From contig OX485805.1 in assembly GCA_950295325.1 (NCBI GenBank), forward strand, positions 24,663,501 through 24,727,500: a stretch of 64,000 nucleotides of DNA, given 5' to 3'. The position numbers and the translations under genes are program-made. Shown in pieces: positions 37,490 through 50,283 of the stretch (its first letter is position 1; each line of letters starts with the position of its first letter). The notes under the pieces were generated by a model. That model had not been told where the DNA came from, did no database searches, and was given only the letters and a program-made list of their open reading frames with translations. Source of the stretch: Polytrichum commune. Lineage: Eukaryota > Streptophyta > Polytrichopsida > Polytrichales > Polytrichaceae.

Positions 37490-39833
37490 GTATAAGTTTA
37501 GTGGACCCCGCCATTTATGTTTTTTTCTCCGGTCTGCCCCGGGCATCCACGGGCAGAGGCAAAAGGCCCCATCTGTGGATGCACCTTAAGGGTCTCCGAG
37601 GCCCGGCCTTCTCTTTGGCCCCTCCCTTCCTGTTCGTCTCTTCTCCATTCTCTCTTTTCTGTGTGCTCTCCGCCCTCCATCGCGTCGTCGTCACTCGCAG
37701 TGTTTGCAAAGCATGCGAGATTGTTTTCCGCCATAGTTACAATCACACGTGCCCTCTGGCAGCCTCGGGGAGCGCTACGTGTGCACCAGGCACATGCCTC
37801 CTCGCTCCCCTCTTCATCTTCTGTCTCTCGGGTCCGCGCAAGCGGAGGCTACTCCTAAGCTGCTCGGATTCCTTGTTTTCTAACGAAAGGAAAGGCGGCC
37901 TGGGAGGGAGGGAGAGAGGGAGCGAGCGAGCGAGCGACCTCACCCGGGTTCCCCTTGTTTGTCCCTTTGTTTCACTCTTTGTCTGCCGCTCTTCAAAGCT
38001 CTGTGTATATATCCATTCATCCTCCTGTAACTTACTAGTCTCCTGCGCAGTTTGTAGTGCCGGCCCTTACTTTGTAGTGTTGTGCTCTGTCGTGTCGGGT
38101 TTGGTGCGTTTCGGAGGCGATTTTCAGGTTTGGAGTATGTAAGTGGCTTATGTAGTTAGCGGAGGGGGAGTTTGGCAGCTGCGGGGGTTGCCCAACGCCG
38201 CTTCCCTATTGCACGATCACACACTTCTAGAGTGTTCTGGAAGCTCCCTCTCCTACACTCATGTGGGCCTCGGTGGAGCGGCCGGGTAGGGATGTGTGGC
38301 TCCTCTGCCATTGCTGTGGGACCTGAGGGCCGGTCCAGTCAGTCTGGGGTTTTGCGCGCGCGAGCTGTACCGTTTGAGGCGAATCCGGATGGGTAGTGGC
38401 ATCATCATCACCATCATCAAGCAGGATCATCATCCAGAGGAGGAGGTGAGGGTTTCAGGGCATGAGCATGGCGGGGGAATTGCAGCCGCATCAACATCCG
38501 GAGCCTTGGCATTTCGCTGCAGTGTGGAGTGTAGTAGCACCCTTGTTGTTTCCTCGGAGGTATACAGAAGGAGCTCATCATTAGGTTTTTATTCGGATGC
38601 AAATTTTTATTCTGACATCAAGAGTTTCCAAGACCCCGAGTTGGCATAGTAGACAAATTTAATTAAGTAGCAACCTCTGAGTTGGGCAGACTTTCTGAGG
38701 AGGAGGGTTGGGCTGGTGGGCAGCAGCTGGTGTGTCTGACTGAGAAGATTGAATTGACGATTTCGGGATGAGCGAACTTCATTGATGACTCTGAAGTGGG
38801 CGTCCGATTTGTGTGTGATCATCGGGAGATTTGAGGCCAAGTTGAGCATACGTTTTCAGGTCTCCCTGCATAGTTTTTTTTAATTTCCAGGCCCGGCTTT
38901 TATGCGAGGCGCCTGGGGTTGGGTCTGAGAAAAGGTGTCAGGAGGTGGACAGGTTATCAATATAAAAAGCGTGCAATTCAACATCCTCTAGTGTAATTTC
39001 CATCAGGAGCAGGGTGCAGCGGTACTGCGGGTTGTTGAGAAGTTTTATTTGATTCCTTGGTGTGGAATTTACGAAGGTTGTGGGGTAGATTTGTCAGCAA
39101 TATGGTGAGGGCCAGAAATTAAATTCCACGGCTATTCTCCTTTATCAATCATGTGACCTAGGGGGTCATGTGGGGAGCATGTCAATATTATTGGGGTGTA
39201 TCGATTCTGGGCCAAACCTAGTGCAAGCCGCAATTCAGATGTAAATGAGCTCGGCGATCATGACTTGTTTTGGTTTGTGCACATATGCAAACCATTTATG
39301 GACATGTGAATTTTGGGTCAAGAGCAAGTGCAACAACAAATCAGGCTCTTCTCTGTAGGCGCAATGAAATTGAGTAGGGATCACGTTTGCGGTTGTTGAG
39401 GTATTGGTCTCCGGCAGTAGCAATGAGAGTAAATTAAACTGCAGACTGTTAGAGCAAGATCGTGATCCTCCCTCTTTATGAACGCTTTACGAAGCTTGCC
39501 AACCTCTGGATTGTGTACCTTAGTGTTAGCCAAGCTCCCTTCGTGGAGGTATAAATGTGGGTCCAGGTTATTTATGCATGTTGCAAGGGCGCAAGTTCTC
39601 AATAGTACATTAGAACATTTATCCAGGGATTTGGGTGCACCATTCTCAGCAGTGGTTAGTTTTCAGTTTTATTTCTTTTGGTTGGTTCTACTCATGGAGT
39701 CACTATAGGGATAGAGGGAGGGAATCATGGAGTATGGACACCCTGAGTTGTGTAAAGTTTGGCGAACTGGTAGTGAGGTGGGGAGTGTGAGGGATTTACT
39801 TCAACCATAGGTGGGGGGCTTTCGAGAGCGAAG
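37490..39833 (+). promoter_or_regulatory. GC-rich promoter and long leader region upstream of VAC14
   Basis: Base composition rises sharply at about 37500, with CG-rich stretches, a (CGAG)n run near 37920-37936 and a TATA-like 'gtatatatcc' near 38004. No exon with a domain or plausible phase joins VAC14 exon 1, so this is probably promoter plus a long 5' UTR that may contain an intron. The 213-residue open frame at 37501-38142 has no recognisable feature and is rejected as coding. Confidence 0.4.
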
Positions 39834-42800
39834 ATGGCCGATTCAATTGCACCGCTCTCGCCGGCTGTTTTGCGGAATTTGGCTGATAAGCTCTATGAGA
39901 AACGCAAAACAGCTGCCCTTGAGGTAAGCTTCCTAAATCTGATAATCAATCTTAGAAACAGAAATCACAATATTGTAAATCAACTGTCAAAATGTCACTT
40001 CACCCAATCAAGCTGAAATATGCTGCATCACATCATTCAAGCGACTTTTTGGAGGCAAAGATGGAAAAGGGGCTCTCTCTGAAGTTTGTTTTTGAGGTTG
40101 AAGATTGTGGAGGTCTATGCCAGTTGAATGTACTGGCATTTTGAATGGCTTCATGTCATCTTTATATAGCTGATGCATTGACATCTCTTCCTCACATTTT
40201 GCAAAATGGCCAGGTTGAGGGTGTAGTGAAGTCCCTAACAGCGCAACAAGATCATGAGAAAATTTCCAATATCATCGCACTTCTGACTTCTGATTACGCT
40301 CTCTCTCCACAGGCCAATCACCGAAAGGTCTGAATGTATTCATCAGCATTCTTTTTTTTCACTTCTCTTCAAAAGTAGTGGCATGTACAGTTGAGGTTGA
40401 CAGAGCTTTCTAACTGAAACCTTAAAAGTTTTGGCATGACCACTTTGTTCATTTTCTGATTGCTAATTGCTATACTTTTCCATTACCAGGGGGGTCTGAT
40501 TGGTCTAGCAGCTGCAACTGTAGGCCTTGCATCTGAAGCTGCCCAGCACTTGGAGGTAGTTTCTCCCTCAAGCACTTGTGAGGCTTACAAGTATGGCAAT
40601 TTTGCCTAACTTTGTGTTGGGTTTGAGTCATGATACCACACACACACATGTTGTCATACAGGCCACAGAGTTTCAATTGTGCTGGATGTTTTTCATTTGA
40701 AACAGGTCACTCTATACACAAAATGTTGGGGTCAGCATCAGGCTGATTGGCCAGTATTAAGGCTCATGGCTGATCTTGCAAGTGCTGGCAGATCGAAAAC
40801 CCCTGATAATACAATATAGGTGGCATTTTTGTGAAATAGCAAGGTTGTAAGAGGGGGTAGAATTAACAGTCTTCGCGGAAGATAATGTTTATCATTAATG
40901 CAGACTTTAGGTCTTTTGTTAATGGAAGAATATGCGTTTGGAGTGGGTGGCGATTGGGGGAGGGGGGTTGAGAGGTCACCATGGATTTGCTGTGCAAAAT
41001 ACCTGGTGGTATTCTTGTTTTGTTGGAAAATAAGTGAATTCTAGCCTCATTGGGTTCTGTATTTTTGGGCATATCACCTGGTTGATTGGGTTCAATAGTA
41101 TGTGAAGAACATCAGTCAGTAGTTTTTTTGGGGTCATGGATGGTGCCTTAATTTATGGACTTTGTCTTGATAGTTCCTGATTTTGATGGTGAAGTGGTGA
41201 AGCCAGAATGGTGAAATAGTTGAAATGCTACTACTACTGTCATTTGTTCCTTAAGTGAATGTAATCGTGGTTCTGCTCACAGAAAATTGTTCCCCCAGTT
41301 CTCAGTTCTTTCACCGATGCAGACAGCCGTGTACGTTATTATGCGTGTGAAGCACTCTACAATATTGCAAAGGTAAAATTTGAGGTTTATTGGGACCTGT
41401 TTATTTTCGTTCAATATATTGTTGTGTGTACTTTGTGGATGGCTCTAAATTCCTGGATGTGTGTATGTGTTGTTGGTGGCCAGGTTGCGAGAGGTGATTT
41501 TATTGTGTTTTTCAATGAAATCTTTGATGCTCTCTGCAAACTATCTGCAGACTCGGATCCCAATGTACAGAGTGCAGCCCACTTGTTGGACCGCCTTGTC
41601 AAGGTTATTACCTTCCCTGGATCTTGAAAGAGTACACTGATTCGCTGAATTAGTAAGCCTGGAGAATTAGAGTTCTAGAGGATTAACATGTGCTTTCAAG
41701 GAGGTGCAATGAAACTTTCTATACATACCCCACAAATAGCTTCTTTGAAGCATGTGGGTGGCAAGTACAATTAACAACATTCTGACAGGCTAGAAAATCA
41801 GTGTTTCTCTTGCCCTATGTAGACCTGGAATTTTATGTCAGACAACCTGTCTGAATCTCCTTAGCTAGTCTCAACATATATGATTAGTAAACTTCGTTGG
41901 AGTGTTTATGGACCTCAGGGACATAAGCTTGAAGCGGTTAGACAGTACATGTGCCATCCAAAGAAATTGTTTTAGTTAAATTTGGGAGCCCCAAAACTAT
42001 TATATTATTTATTTGGGCACCTTGCTAGGACTTTATCAGGTGTTGTTTACGGGATTAGGTGCAAGTAGTTTGTGCTTGGTGACTTGTATCCTGTAACTCC
42101 TAAAAGACATGATGTTTCAGGTTGTTAAACTAACTACTGATAGCTTTTTGTTATGCTTGGTGACTTACTGTGCAGGATATCGTAACTGAAAGTGATCAAT
42201 TCAGGTTATATTCTATGTCTCTGGAACCCTTTGTTTTGAGTATTATTTGAATGTGAATTTGAAGGGCATTTGTTGAAGTTCTGTTACAAAAGAAGGTTTA
42301 CCCTGAGTATTGAAAATATGCTACATTGAATGCATTCTGCTTTGTGTATTTATAGCTGAAAAGATGGAATGCAGTCAGATCCAACAGTGAGTAGTCACTG
42401 CAGAATGTGCATTTTATAGTAGTAAACTGAGATTATTATTGTGTTTACAGCATTGAGGAGTTTATACCCCTTCTGAGGGAGCGCATGAATGTACTCAATC
42501 CGTTTGTACGTCAGTTTTTGGTGGGATGGATTACTGTGCTGGACAGTGTTCCAGACATCGATATGCTTGGATTCCTTCCAGACTTTCTTGATGGTGAGCA
42601 TATTTTGAAGTTACAAGTCAGTTGATGGCCTTCTACTTTGAATCCTATGAACAATCGAGACTGGCATAATGATGTTGAACATGTTGGCCCTGGCAGGTCT
42701 TTTTAATATGCTCAGTGATTCTAGCCATGAGATACGACAACAAGCTGACCAAGCCCTCTCAGAGTTTCTCCAAGAGATAAAAAATGCTCCAGTAAGTGCT

Positions 42801-45800
42801 TATCTAGATGCAATATCTAATATATTGTCTACAAAGTTTGCACATCAGTAGTCATGATTGTTGGCCAATCTTTACTAGCCACTGAAACCGCAGATGAGGC
42901 TCTTGTAGGGGGTTGAGAAGTACACCCTAGGTATGGAGCTCGGGACATTTGACAGATTGCTCTACTTACAGAGTGCCTCTTTAGGTTCTAATTGTGAAAA
43001 TTACTTGTTCATGGCAGTCGGTGGACTATGGAAGAATGGCAGAGATCCTTGTGCAAAGGGCAGGATCTACTGATGAATTTACGCGTCTTACCTCCATCAC
43101 TTGGGTGTGTACAAAATCCTGTCTTTTAACTTCTTCTGATTCTGCATGTGGGGTAGGTTTTAGAGGTGTTCAATAATGGGTAAGGCCTTTTGATGTAGTT
43201 TTCTCAAAGATAGTCATGAGCATTTAAAAGTAAATTGTTCAGCTCTCTTGGTACCGACCTAACTCTTAACATCTCTATTCTTATATTATTCTCTGCAATC
43301 TCTACAGGATTGACACAAGGATGTCATCTTGTATTTTGTACTAGAGTGGGCTTACTGATTGTCCATACAACCAGGATATGACTAAATGGACTCATTTATT
43401 GTTGGTCATTGGACTTCCTTTGAAATGGTCAGGTGTGCAGACTTTGTAGATATTCTCAATGCCAAAAATAGTCTTCTTGGTCCAGGTGTATTTGGAATAT
43501 TTATGCCATCTTTTGTCTGCCATCGGATATTTGAATATCTGGGTGTAGGTTAACGAATTTGTGAAACTTGGAGGAGACCAGCTCGTGCCATACTATGCAG
43601 ATATCCTTGGAGCAGTCCTACCTGCTATTTCTGACAATGAGGAAAGGATCCGAGTGGTAGGTGACATGTAATCAGCCATAGCTCTTGAATGAATTAGCAC
43701 ACTTTTTGCAGTTATTAAACAATACTTCTAGTAGTCATTTATGTAATGCACTCTGCCTTGCAATGTCTCCTATGTTGCTGGATGTGTTATTTTGATGACT
43801 GACCTTATGAATCTAGTCTTGAACTTTTTCTTTGTATGCTGGTTCGGGTACATAATTGGGCAATGGGTGTGTGGGATAATGGTAGGTTGCTAGAGAAACA
43901 AATGAAGAACTACGACAAATAAGGGCAGACCCAGCCGAAGGCTTTGACATTGGGGCAGTTCTTGTTATTTCCAGAAGGTTTCTCCTCTCCTTTCAATCAC
44001 CGCCTCATCTTAAGATGGAACCGCAATGTCTCATGCCAAATGTCTGGGACACAATTCTTTCCTTGAATCTTAGTTGGATTAATATGGAGCTGCATTACAT
44101 GATGTGTGATTACATCTGATTTTGAAGAGATGTCATGTCAACAGGGAGCTTGGAAATGATTCGGAGGCCACAAGGTTAGAAGCTTTGAGGTGGATATCTG
44201 TGCTTTTAGAGAGGCATCGTACAGAGGTTAGTTTTGGGAATGCAGAACAATCCTTGATCTGCATTCTATGATTCCATTGTGTCTGCTTGTCCTCAGAATT
44301 AGCTGCAAAACTTGAAAGAAAATCACCAAATGTCCTTTTGTTATTGCAATTGTAGATGACTATAGTGTAGCATATTATAGTCTTTGTTTCTGCTTGTTCT
44401 GCAACTTTGGTGAGTTGTCTCTGTTTTGCTGATAGTAAGAGTGAGCTCTGTGGGTGCAGGTTCTCTCATTCTTGGATGACATCTTTCCTGCATTGCTGCA
44501 AGCACTTTCTGACACATCTGATGAAGTAAGCCCAGCTTCACAACCTTCATCTAGTTGTTTGATGCATCTCCGGTTAAGCTAATGATATGTTATCATTCTC
44601 CTAACTTTTGAGTTATTGGTATATGTTTGCAGGTGGCCTTGCTTGTACTGGAGGTCCAAGCCTGTATAGCTCGAGACACACAGCACTTTCGACATCTCAT
44701 GGTTTTCCTTGTACACCGCTTCAATAGCGAGCAGAACTTTCTTGAGCGGTACCACATCTGTCAATATTGGTCAAATCCTGAGTGCTAGTCATCTGTGGTA
44801 TAGTTGCATGGTTGCTTATTAGCAAAGCATCAGGGGTAGGGAGTAATGAGATGATAGAGTAACTGAGCTAGGTTTGTTGTATGGTTTTGAGTTATCTCAT
44901 TTTTATTTTGTCTGTACAGGAGAGGAACACTAGCATTGAGAAGACTCTGCCAATTGCTTGATGCAGAACGAGTCTATCGGGAACTGGCCACCATTTTAGA
45001 AGGTGAAGCAGACTTGGAGTTTGCCACCATTATGGTCCAGGTTGGTTCTCTAGTGGTTCAGACTTCATTCTGTTAACAGTTTACATGTTTTGCAGATTAG
45101 ACAAGGTGCAATGTGTTAACCTCTTAGTTATTGGTAACTTCCATTGCAAGTTATTATGATTATGATGGTGGTGGATGTCAAACCTGGAAAGCTGCAGCCA
45201 TATATTGGAATTTTCTCAGAAGATCACTCATTATCTCCAGTGTGAATGCCATTTACTTAACAGTTGCATAATATGCTGACAATAAACCAGGAAATCCTTG
45301 CTGGAAAAGTTGCTGGAGGAGTAATGCTCCTTTCGGTAGTTTTAGTAAGGTAGTGGGGTTAAAGTGCATATCATGCTTAGAGTATGTAAACAAATGAGAA
45401 AGTATTGTTGTAAATTAAAGTATGCCATGTCCATTATGGCTCACTTCCTGTCATAATTGTACATGCTGCAGGCACTTAACTTGATACTGCTAACTGCACC
45501 TGAGTTAGCAGATTTGAGAGGTATTATAAAGGGTTCACTTTCAGCTCCTGCTGGGCGGGACCTGTTTGTTGCCTTATACTCTTCCTGGTGTCATTCACCA
45601 ATGGCCACTGTCAGTCTCTGCTTGCTTGCACAGGTAAGCTCACAGACATGTTGCATGGAATCCTTCAGAATTGCTGTCCCCCACTCTGTTAATTGTGTGT
45701 AGGTTTTGTAATGAATAACACCATGCATGGCGTTTAACATGGCCATTCATGTTACTGTTTTAAGAGGCAACTGTGATCTATCAAATTCTCGTGCAAGCAA

Positions 45801-47999
45801 CTGAACTCATCTGGCTAAAAGTTGGTTACTGACATAAGCATTCTCTAAGCAGGCATATCCGCATGCAAGTTCAGTGATTCAATCACTCGGAGAGACGGAC
45901 ATTAGTGTAAATTTGTTAGTCCAAGTAGACAAGTTGGTGCGGCTTCTGGAGACTCCAATTTTTGCTTACTTGAGATTGCAGGTGAATCTGTTAACTTCTT
46001 GGTCATAAATCCTTTTGTTGCTGCTAGGTGCTGGTTCTGGTCTATAATTCAGAGCCACTTTTGGGAGAAACAAGGTTCATGGGGACTTGACAACTATGTT
46101 ATTGTTTGTGTTACTTACATTTGTATGTTCCAGTGTACTGGACAAGTCAACCCTGTCCATTTTCACCCTGGGAGATGGAACTTTCTTGTCTCAAGTCAAT
46201 GCGTACATTGACTCTATTTGTCTTGTCTCCCTTTCAATGCATATTCATAAATTCATATGTGAGAAATTGTACATTTCTCTCTGAATTGGTATACCTCTTT
46301 AAATTGAGGAAACTTAGGTAACAGGCTCTGGACCAGTTGGTGCGAATGGAATATGATATAGTATTTGGTTCTGGATGACTTTGTTTACAGTACATGTTCT
46401 AAGTGTGAAGGGTGTGTCTTAACTTTCAGTTGTTGCTTGCTCTGTGTGTGTGTTAATAGTTGTTGGAGCCAGCTCGTTATCCTCAGCTTTTGAAGACTCT
46501 GTACGGGCTTCTCATGCTTCTTCCTCAGGTACACAACCTAAAAAGAAAGACAACAACTGTTTTGAATGATCACATTTTATTGGGCCTTAATATTTGTTGG
46601 GCGTGGTACATGACTCCTTTATGTAAAATGGTGACTGTAAATGATCTGAAATATCAATTATAGGTTCATTTCCTGTTTGTGGCACAAGTTGGCCATTTTT
46701 TTATAATATACATTTGGTTGTGCAACTTCCTGGTCTTTTTGCATAGTTTGAGCATTTATATATTGCCTTCTTTTGGTGTTGTTGGTAGTTGACATGTCAT
46801 CAATATAACGGGTAGATGTATCTCCTGATGATCATTTTGATTCCAGCAAAGTTCAGCATTTAAAATTCTACGTACGAGACTGAAGACTGTCCCAACACAC
46901 AGTTTTTTGCACATGCAACCGCTTGCAACATCTAGCACCAGTGAGTTTCCAGGACTCAGTGCAATCCGAAGAACTGCCTCAGCCTCAGGAGGAGCATACA
47001 ACCAGATACTTTCTCATATTCCATCCATACCAACTGGCTCGTCGCTTGCTCTTCAGGGTACCGAGGATACGGAGAAAAATACAGAAATGAGCAATGGTCC
47101 TACAGGTATCAATTTTGCTATGCAGTTGAAGCAGTTTGAGCTCATGCAACAGCAACATCGCCTGCACCGGGTGGTTTCTAATAATTCAAGACCACCTCGT
47201 AGACCTCCAGTGGTTCCAAACCAGGTACTGCTGGTGTTGATAGTACTGATGGCACAGATAGGGTTTTGTGAATAAATAATATGAGGCAAGATAGGTGTGC
47301 CTAATTCCAACATAGCAATAATTTGGACACCTATATTTGAGTGGTATGTGGTTAGGAGTGGATCTAAGAACGGACACCATAAAGACAAGTGAATAGATTG
47401 GAGTATGTGCTCAAATAAGTTAACTAATCTACACTCAATAGTCAACGTAATTGGGGGACCTATATGACCACTTAATGAGCACGAGAATCTTCACTTATGA
47501 AAATGAATAGTTTTTTGATATGAGCTCCGAAAATTATGAGGCAATTGGCTACGGGCACGATTTGGATTTGCTAATCATCTTGCATTAATTATGTGTCTCA
47601 TATCTTACTAGAAGTGGGTGCAGAGAGAAAGTTTCCGAATTAGACAATAAAGTTCCTTAGCATGTCTGCCTGCCAATTGTAGACTTTGCATCAAAAGATT
47701 GATGACAGACCTATTATTCTAGTCTCCTATTTTACACAGAAAGAGCAGTATGTTTACTTGGTATCTCATCAGACACAATATTTTGGAGATGCAGAATGCA
47801 AACCAGAGCGTAGTTCTAGTGGAGTCATCACGTAATCTTTTGAAGGGTATTTCACTTTCACATCGGTTTGTGCTTGGGTTTGCAGAATGGACAAAGACCT
47901 GAAGATCGGCCGGAGCTACAGGTCCCAAGAGTAGGTGGCTCAGAAGTACGGGTGCCACCATCACCACGATCCCCACGGTCGTCATACCGTAGTTCATAA
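39834..47999 (+). CDS. VAC14: VAC14, scaffold of the PI(3,5)P2 kinase complex
   Basis: VAC14 holds Fab1/PIKfyve kinase and the Fig4/SAC phosphatase together on endosome and vacuole membranes to control PI(3,5)P2. Exons: 39834-39923, 40214-40327, 40490-40555, 41283-41372, 41484-41603, 42176-42204, 42451-42593, 42697-42791, 43018-43104, 43549-43656, 43886-43977, 44145-44226, 44460-44525, 44633-44748, 44920-45040, 45472-45633, 45853-45981, 46460-46528, 46847-47224, 47886-47999. All phases agree (2,271 bp, 756 aa). The HEAT-repeat body follows the plant form throughout, from '[10 protein letters not shown]'-like residues at the N terminus to '[19 protein letters not shown]' (about 140-157, Fab1-binding region) and the conserved C-terminal block '[16 protein letters not shown]' (about 560-574). 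Residues 594-756 are low-complexity, as in plant orthologues. The start ATG gives the family N terminus. All introns are GT-AG. Confidence 0.96.
47322..47500. repeat. Repeat R1-like fragment in VAC14 intron 19
   Basis: Blocks 'acctatatttgagtggtatgtgg', 'ggatcta(a)ga' and 'actctacactcaat'-like stretches match the R1 order at 58384-58520 with divergence. Intron 19 (661 bp) is among the longest introns of the gene, so an old insertion is plausible. Confidence 0.4.
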
Positions 48000-49290
48000 T
48001 AATCTCCACTTTGTATTTGATTGCACCATATGCCTCCCCAACTTAACAGATATTAAAAGGTCAAGACATTTTTTACTTTTTTGGAACTTTGTTGATACAT
48101 GATTTGTTATACCTCCCTAGACATCGAAATATCTACGTGCAGGGATGGCCGTCTGACCCTGGTGACCTGATGACTGTGAGCTTTGGGCCCTTGTCGAAAC
48201 TTCCACTCTAGAACAGTGATCAATCCAAGCTCCTCATGGTCCAAGAGGTGATAGACAATTTTTGGGTCTGGAAGAATAAGGCTGGTCCATAGATTACTGC
48301 TGAAGCTGCAAAACCCAGCCAGAAGCATGCTCTTCACAGGGGTTCAGATGTGTCTGATGTGATATAGAGCAAAGGGTGCATCCCCTTTCTTTACTCCGAA
48401 TGGAGATGTGGATGCCTACCCCCTGGGTCCACAATTGTAAGAAAAACACACTACGCACTGTGTACTGTGCGACATTGTATCAGATGGTAGAGAAGCTCCT
48501 TCTTTAAGCCATGTTGCTTGCTACTTTTGCATTGAAAATAATGTAGCATTGTAATATTCATTTGCCAAATTTCAATGCGCGCACTTCCTCAAAATACACA
48601 AATCACATGGTGTCATGAGAAGATTGTCGATCGACGTTTTTAGTACTCTTGCACTGATTGAAGAACTGTTCTGTTCATCACATTTGGATTCCACGAACAG
48701 ATTTCAACATCGACACGCCCTTCGGGAATTGTTTTTAAGAATTGCTTTGGAAGCTTGAGAAATAGTTCTTCGAGGTATTTGTGGGCTATCAGTCACAAAT
48801 ACCTTCTTTTATCTTTTCCAAGTACAGTTCCAAAACCCTGAGAAGTTTCCACTAAATTTGCATCAAACAAATTGGGTTCTTTGGTAACATCTTACAGGAC
48901 GTGACGTAGCACGATTTAAATATTTCTCGCGTGTTCGTGACAAATTTGGAGCTGTGTAAGCATTTCCATTTTACTACCATGGAAAATCCATGCGATCACA
49001 TTTTCGTATTCATTATGACAAAAAGCCATATGGAAACGGATTTGACGTAGGATTCTTAAGGCTACATTAGATGTTACATTGTCCAGCAGGGTCTGGAGTC
49101 GGCACCCACGATCGAGTGCTAACTAATTCACCCACCGAAGTCTCTCTTTGCACCTTCTCTACTCCAACCAAGCAAGTCGGGTGGATGAACCGAAGTTACT
49201 TCATGATCCAATCGGTAGTTTCAAGTTCGAGAAAGTGCAACAATGGTGCCTAAACACCAATGCTGCTTTCTGTATGTATATGTAAAATGT
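48000..49290. other. VAC14 3' UTR and intergenic sequence
   Basis: The first 500-600 bp is probably the VAC14 3' UTR; AT-rich 'aataatgtagcattgtaat' near 48538 could hold the poly(A) signal. Beyond it no ORF with a domain is seen. Confidence 0.35.
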
Positions 49291-49295
49291 TCTGA

Positions 49296-49675
49296 ATGTT
49301 CCAGTAGACAGGTCAATACGCGCTCATGAGAGGAGCATGCATTGGTTATAGACTGGTAGCCTCCCACCAAAGGGAGGCTCTTGTAGTATGTGCTTTTGCC
49401 GACACCCACTTCGTTCAAGAGTACAAAGTGGTAACGCCTCGCAGCAAAAGCAGTGAACAGCTTGACACAAACTAAAACAAACTAAAAGTAAAGTGACGAC
49501 AAATGTGTCATTGTTATGTTCCAGTAGACAGGTCAACATAAGCACATGAAATGTGCCGCATTGGTTTGAGACTGGCGGTTTCCAGAAGGAATACCATGGG
49601 TAATCTTTGCTCCCGCTGACACCCACTCCGTTCAAGAGTGCAGAGTGGTAACGCCTCGCAGCGGAAGCAGATTGG
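49296..49675. repeat. Tandem repeat, two units, period about 219 bp
   Basis: Units starting at 49296 and 49515 share 'atgttccagtagacaggtca', 'gacacccact(t/c)cgttcaagag' and 'gtggtaacgcctcgcagc'. Unit 1 contains a short hairpin around 'agcctcccaccaaagggagg'. On the minus strand unit 1 reads a short peptide with a GVGKS sequence, changed to GVSGS in unit 2, so the P-loop look is not conserved. Possibly decayed coding sequence; origin unknown. Confidence 0.65.
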
Positions 49676-50283
49676 ATGATAACCTCCGCACATTAAAAGA
49701 TGAATTCAATGGTCACTCCGGACATAATCAAAGCGTCGCAACATCAGAAACAAACTCAACTGCTTAAACAACTGAAAAACCTAGGGCCATTAAGAACTCA
49801 AGAGGAGAGGAGGCCTGCAGTGACTGAAGAAACTGGAAGAGCAGATGCGGATTAGGGCTCAGGGCTTTTCTATATATACGGAGAAAGTCCCCCCCTTCCC
49901 TTTTCCATCGAACGGCGAAAACGGGATCCGAAAGTATTGACGGTTGGATCTGTGCCACGTTTTCCTATTCCAGTTTTCTGGAAACTTCCCTGAAAAGCAC
50001 TAAAATAAGCCACACATTTGTCAGGCAAACAGACAGGCAGACAGTTCCACGAAGAAACTCAAACGTATCAATCAAGGAGCGTCGACACGAAGCTGCAGAG
50101 CTCATCAACCATGTTCTTTGTGTGTGTGAAGTTTTTGCTGGATATCGTTGGAACGATGATGCCAATTCCATTCAATCCTCAGTTGTGTTCGCAACATGAG
50201 GATGATGTGTCGATGATTGGGATTCTAGGGTTAGAGGACTAAGGGTTGGTGGATTTGGGGTCCCGTGTTTTTGTTCTTCCGGT
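49676..50283 (+). promoter_or_regulatory. Putative promoter and 5' UTR of CSB
   Basis: About 600 bp before the CSB ATG. 'tctatatatacgg' near 49868 is a TATA-like site at a plausible distance for a leader of several hundred bases. The start was not mapped. Confidence 0.3.

Noticed and set aside
37501..38142. 213-residue plus-strand ORF in the GC-rich region
   Set aside because: Low-complexity Ser/Cys/Leu composition, no domain, and its frame competes with several other open frames as expected in GC-rich leader DNA.
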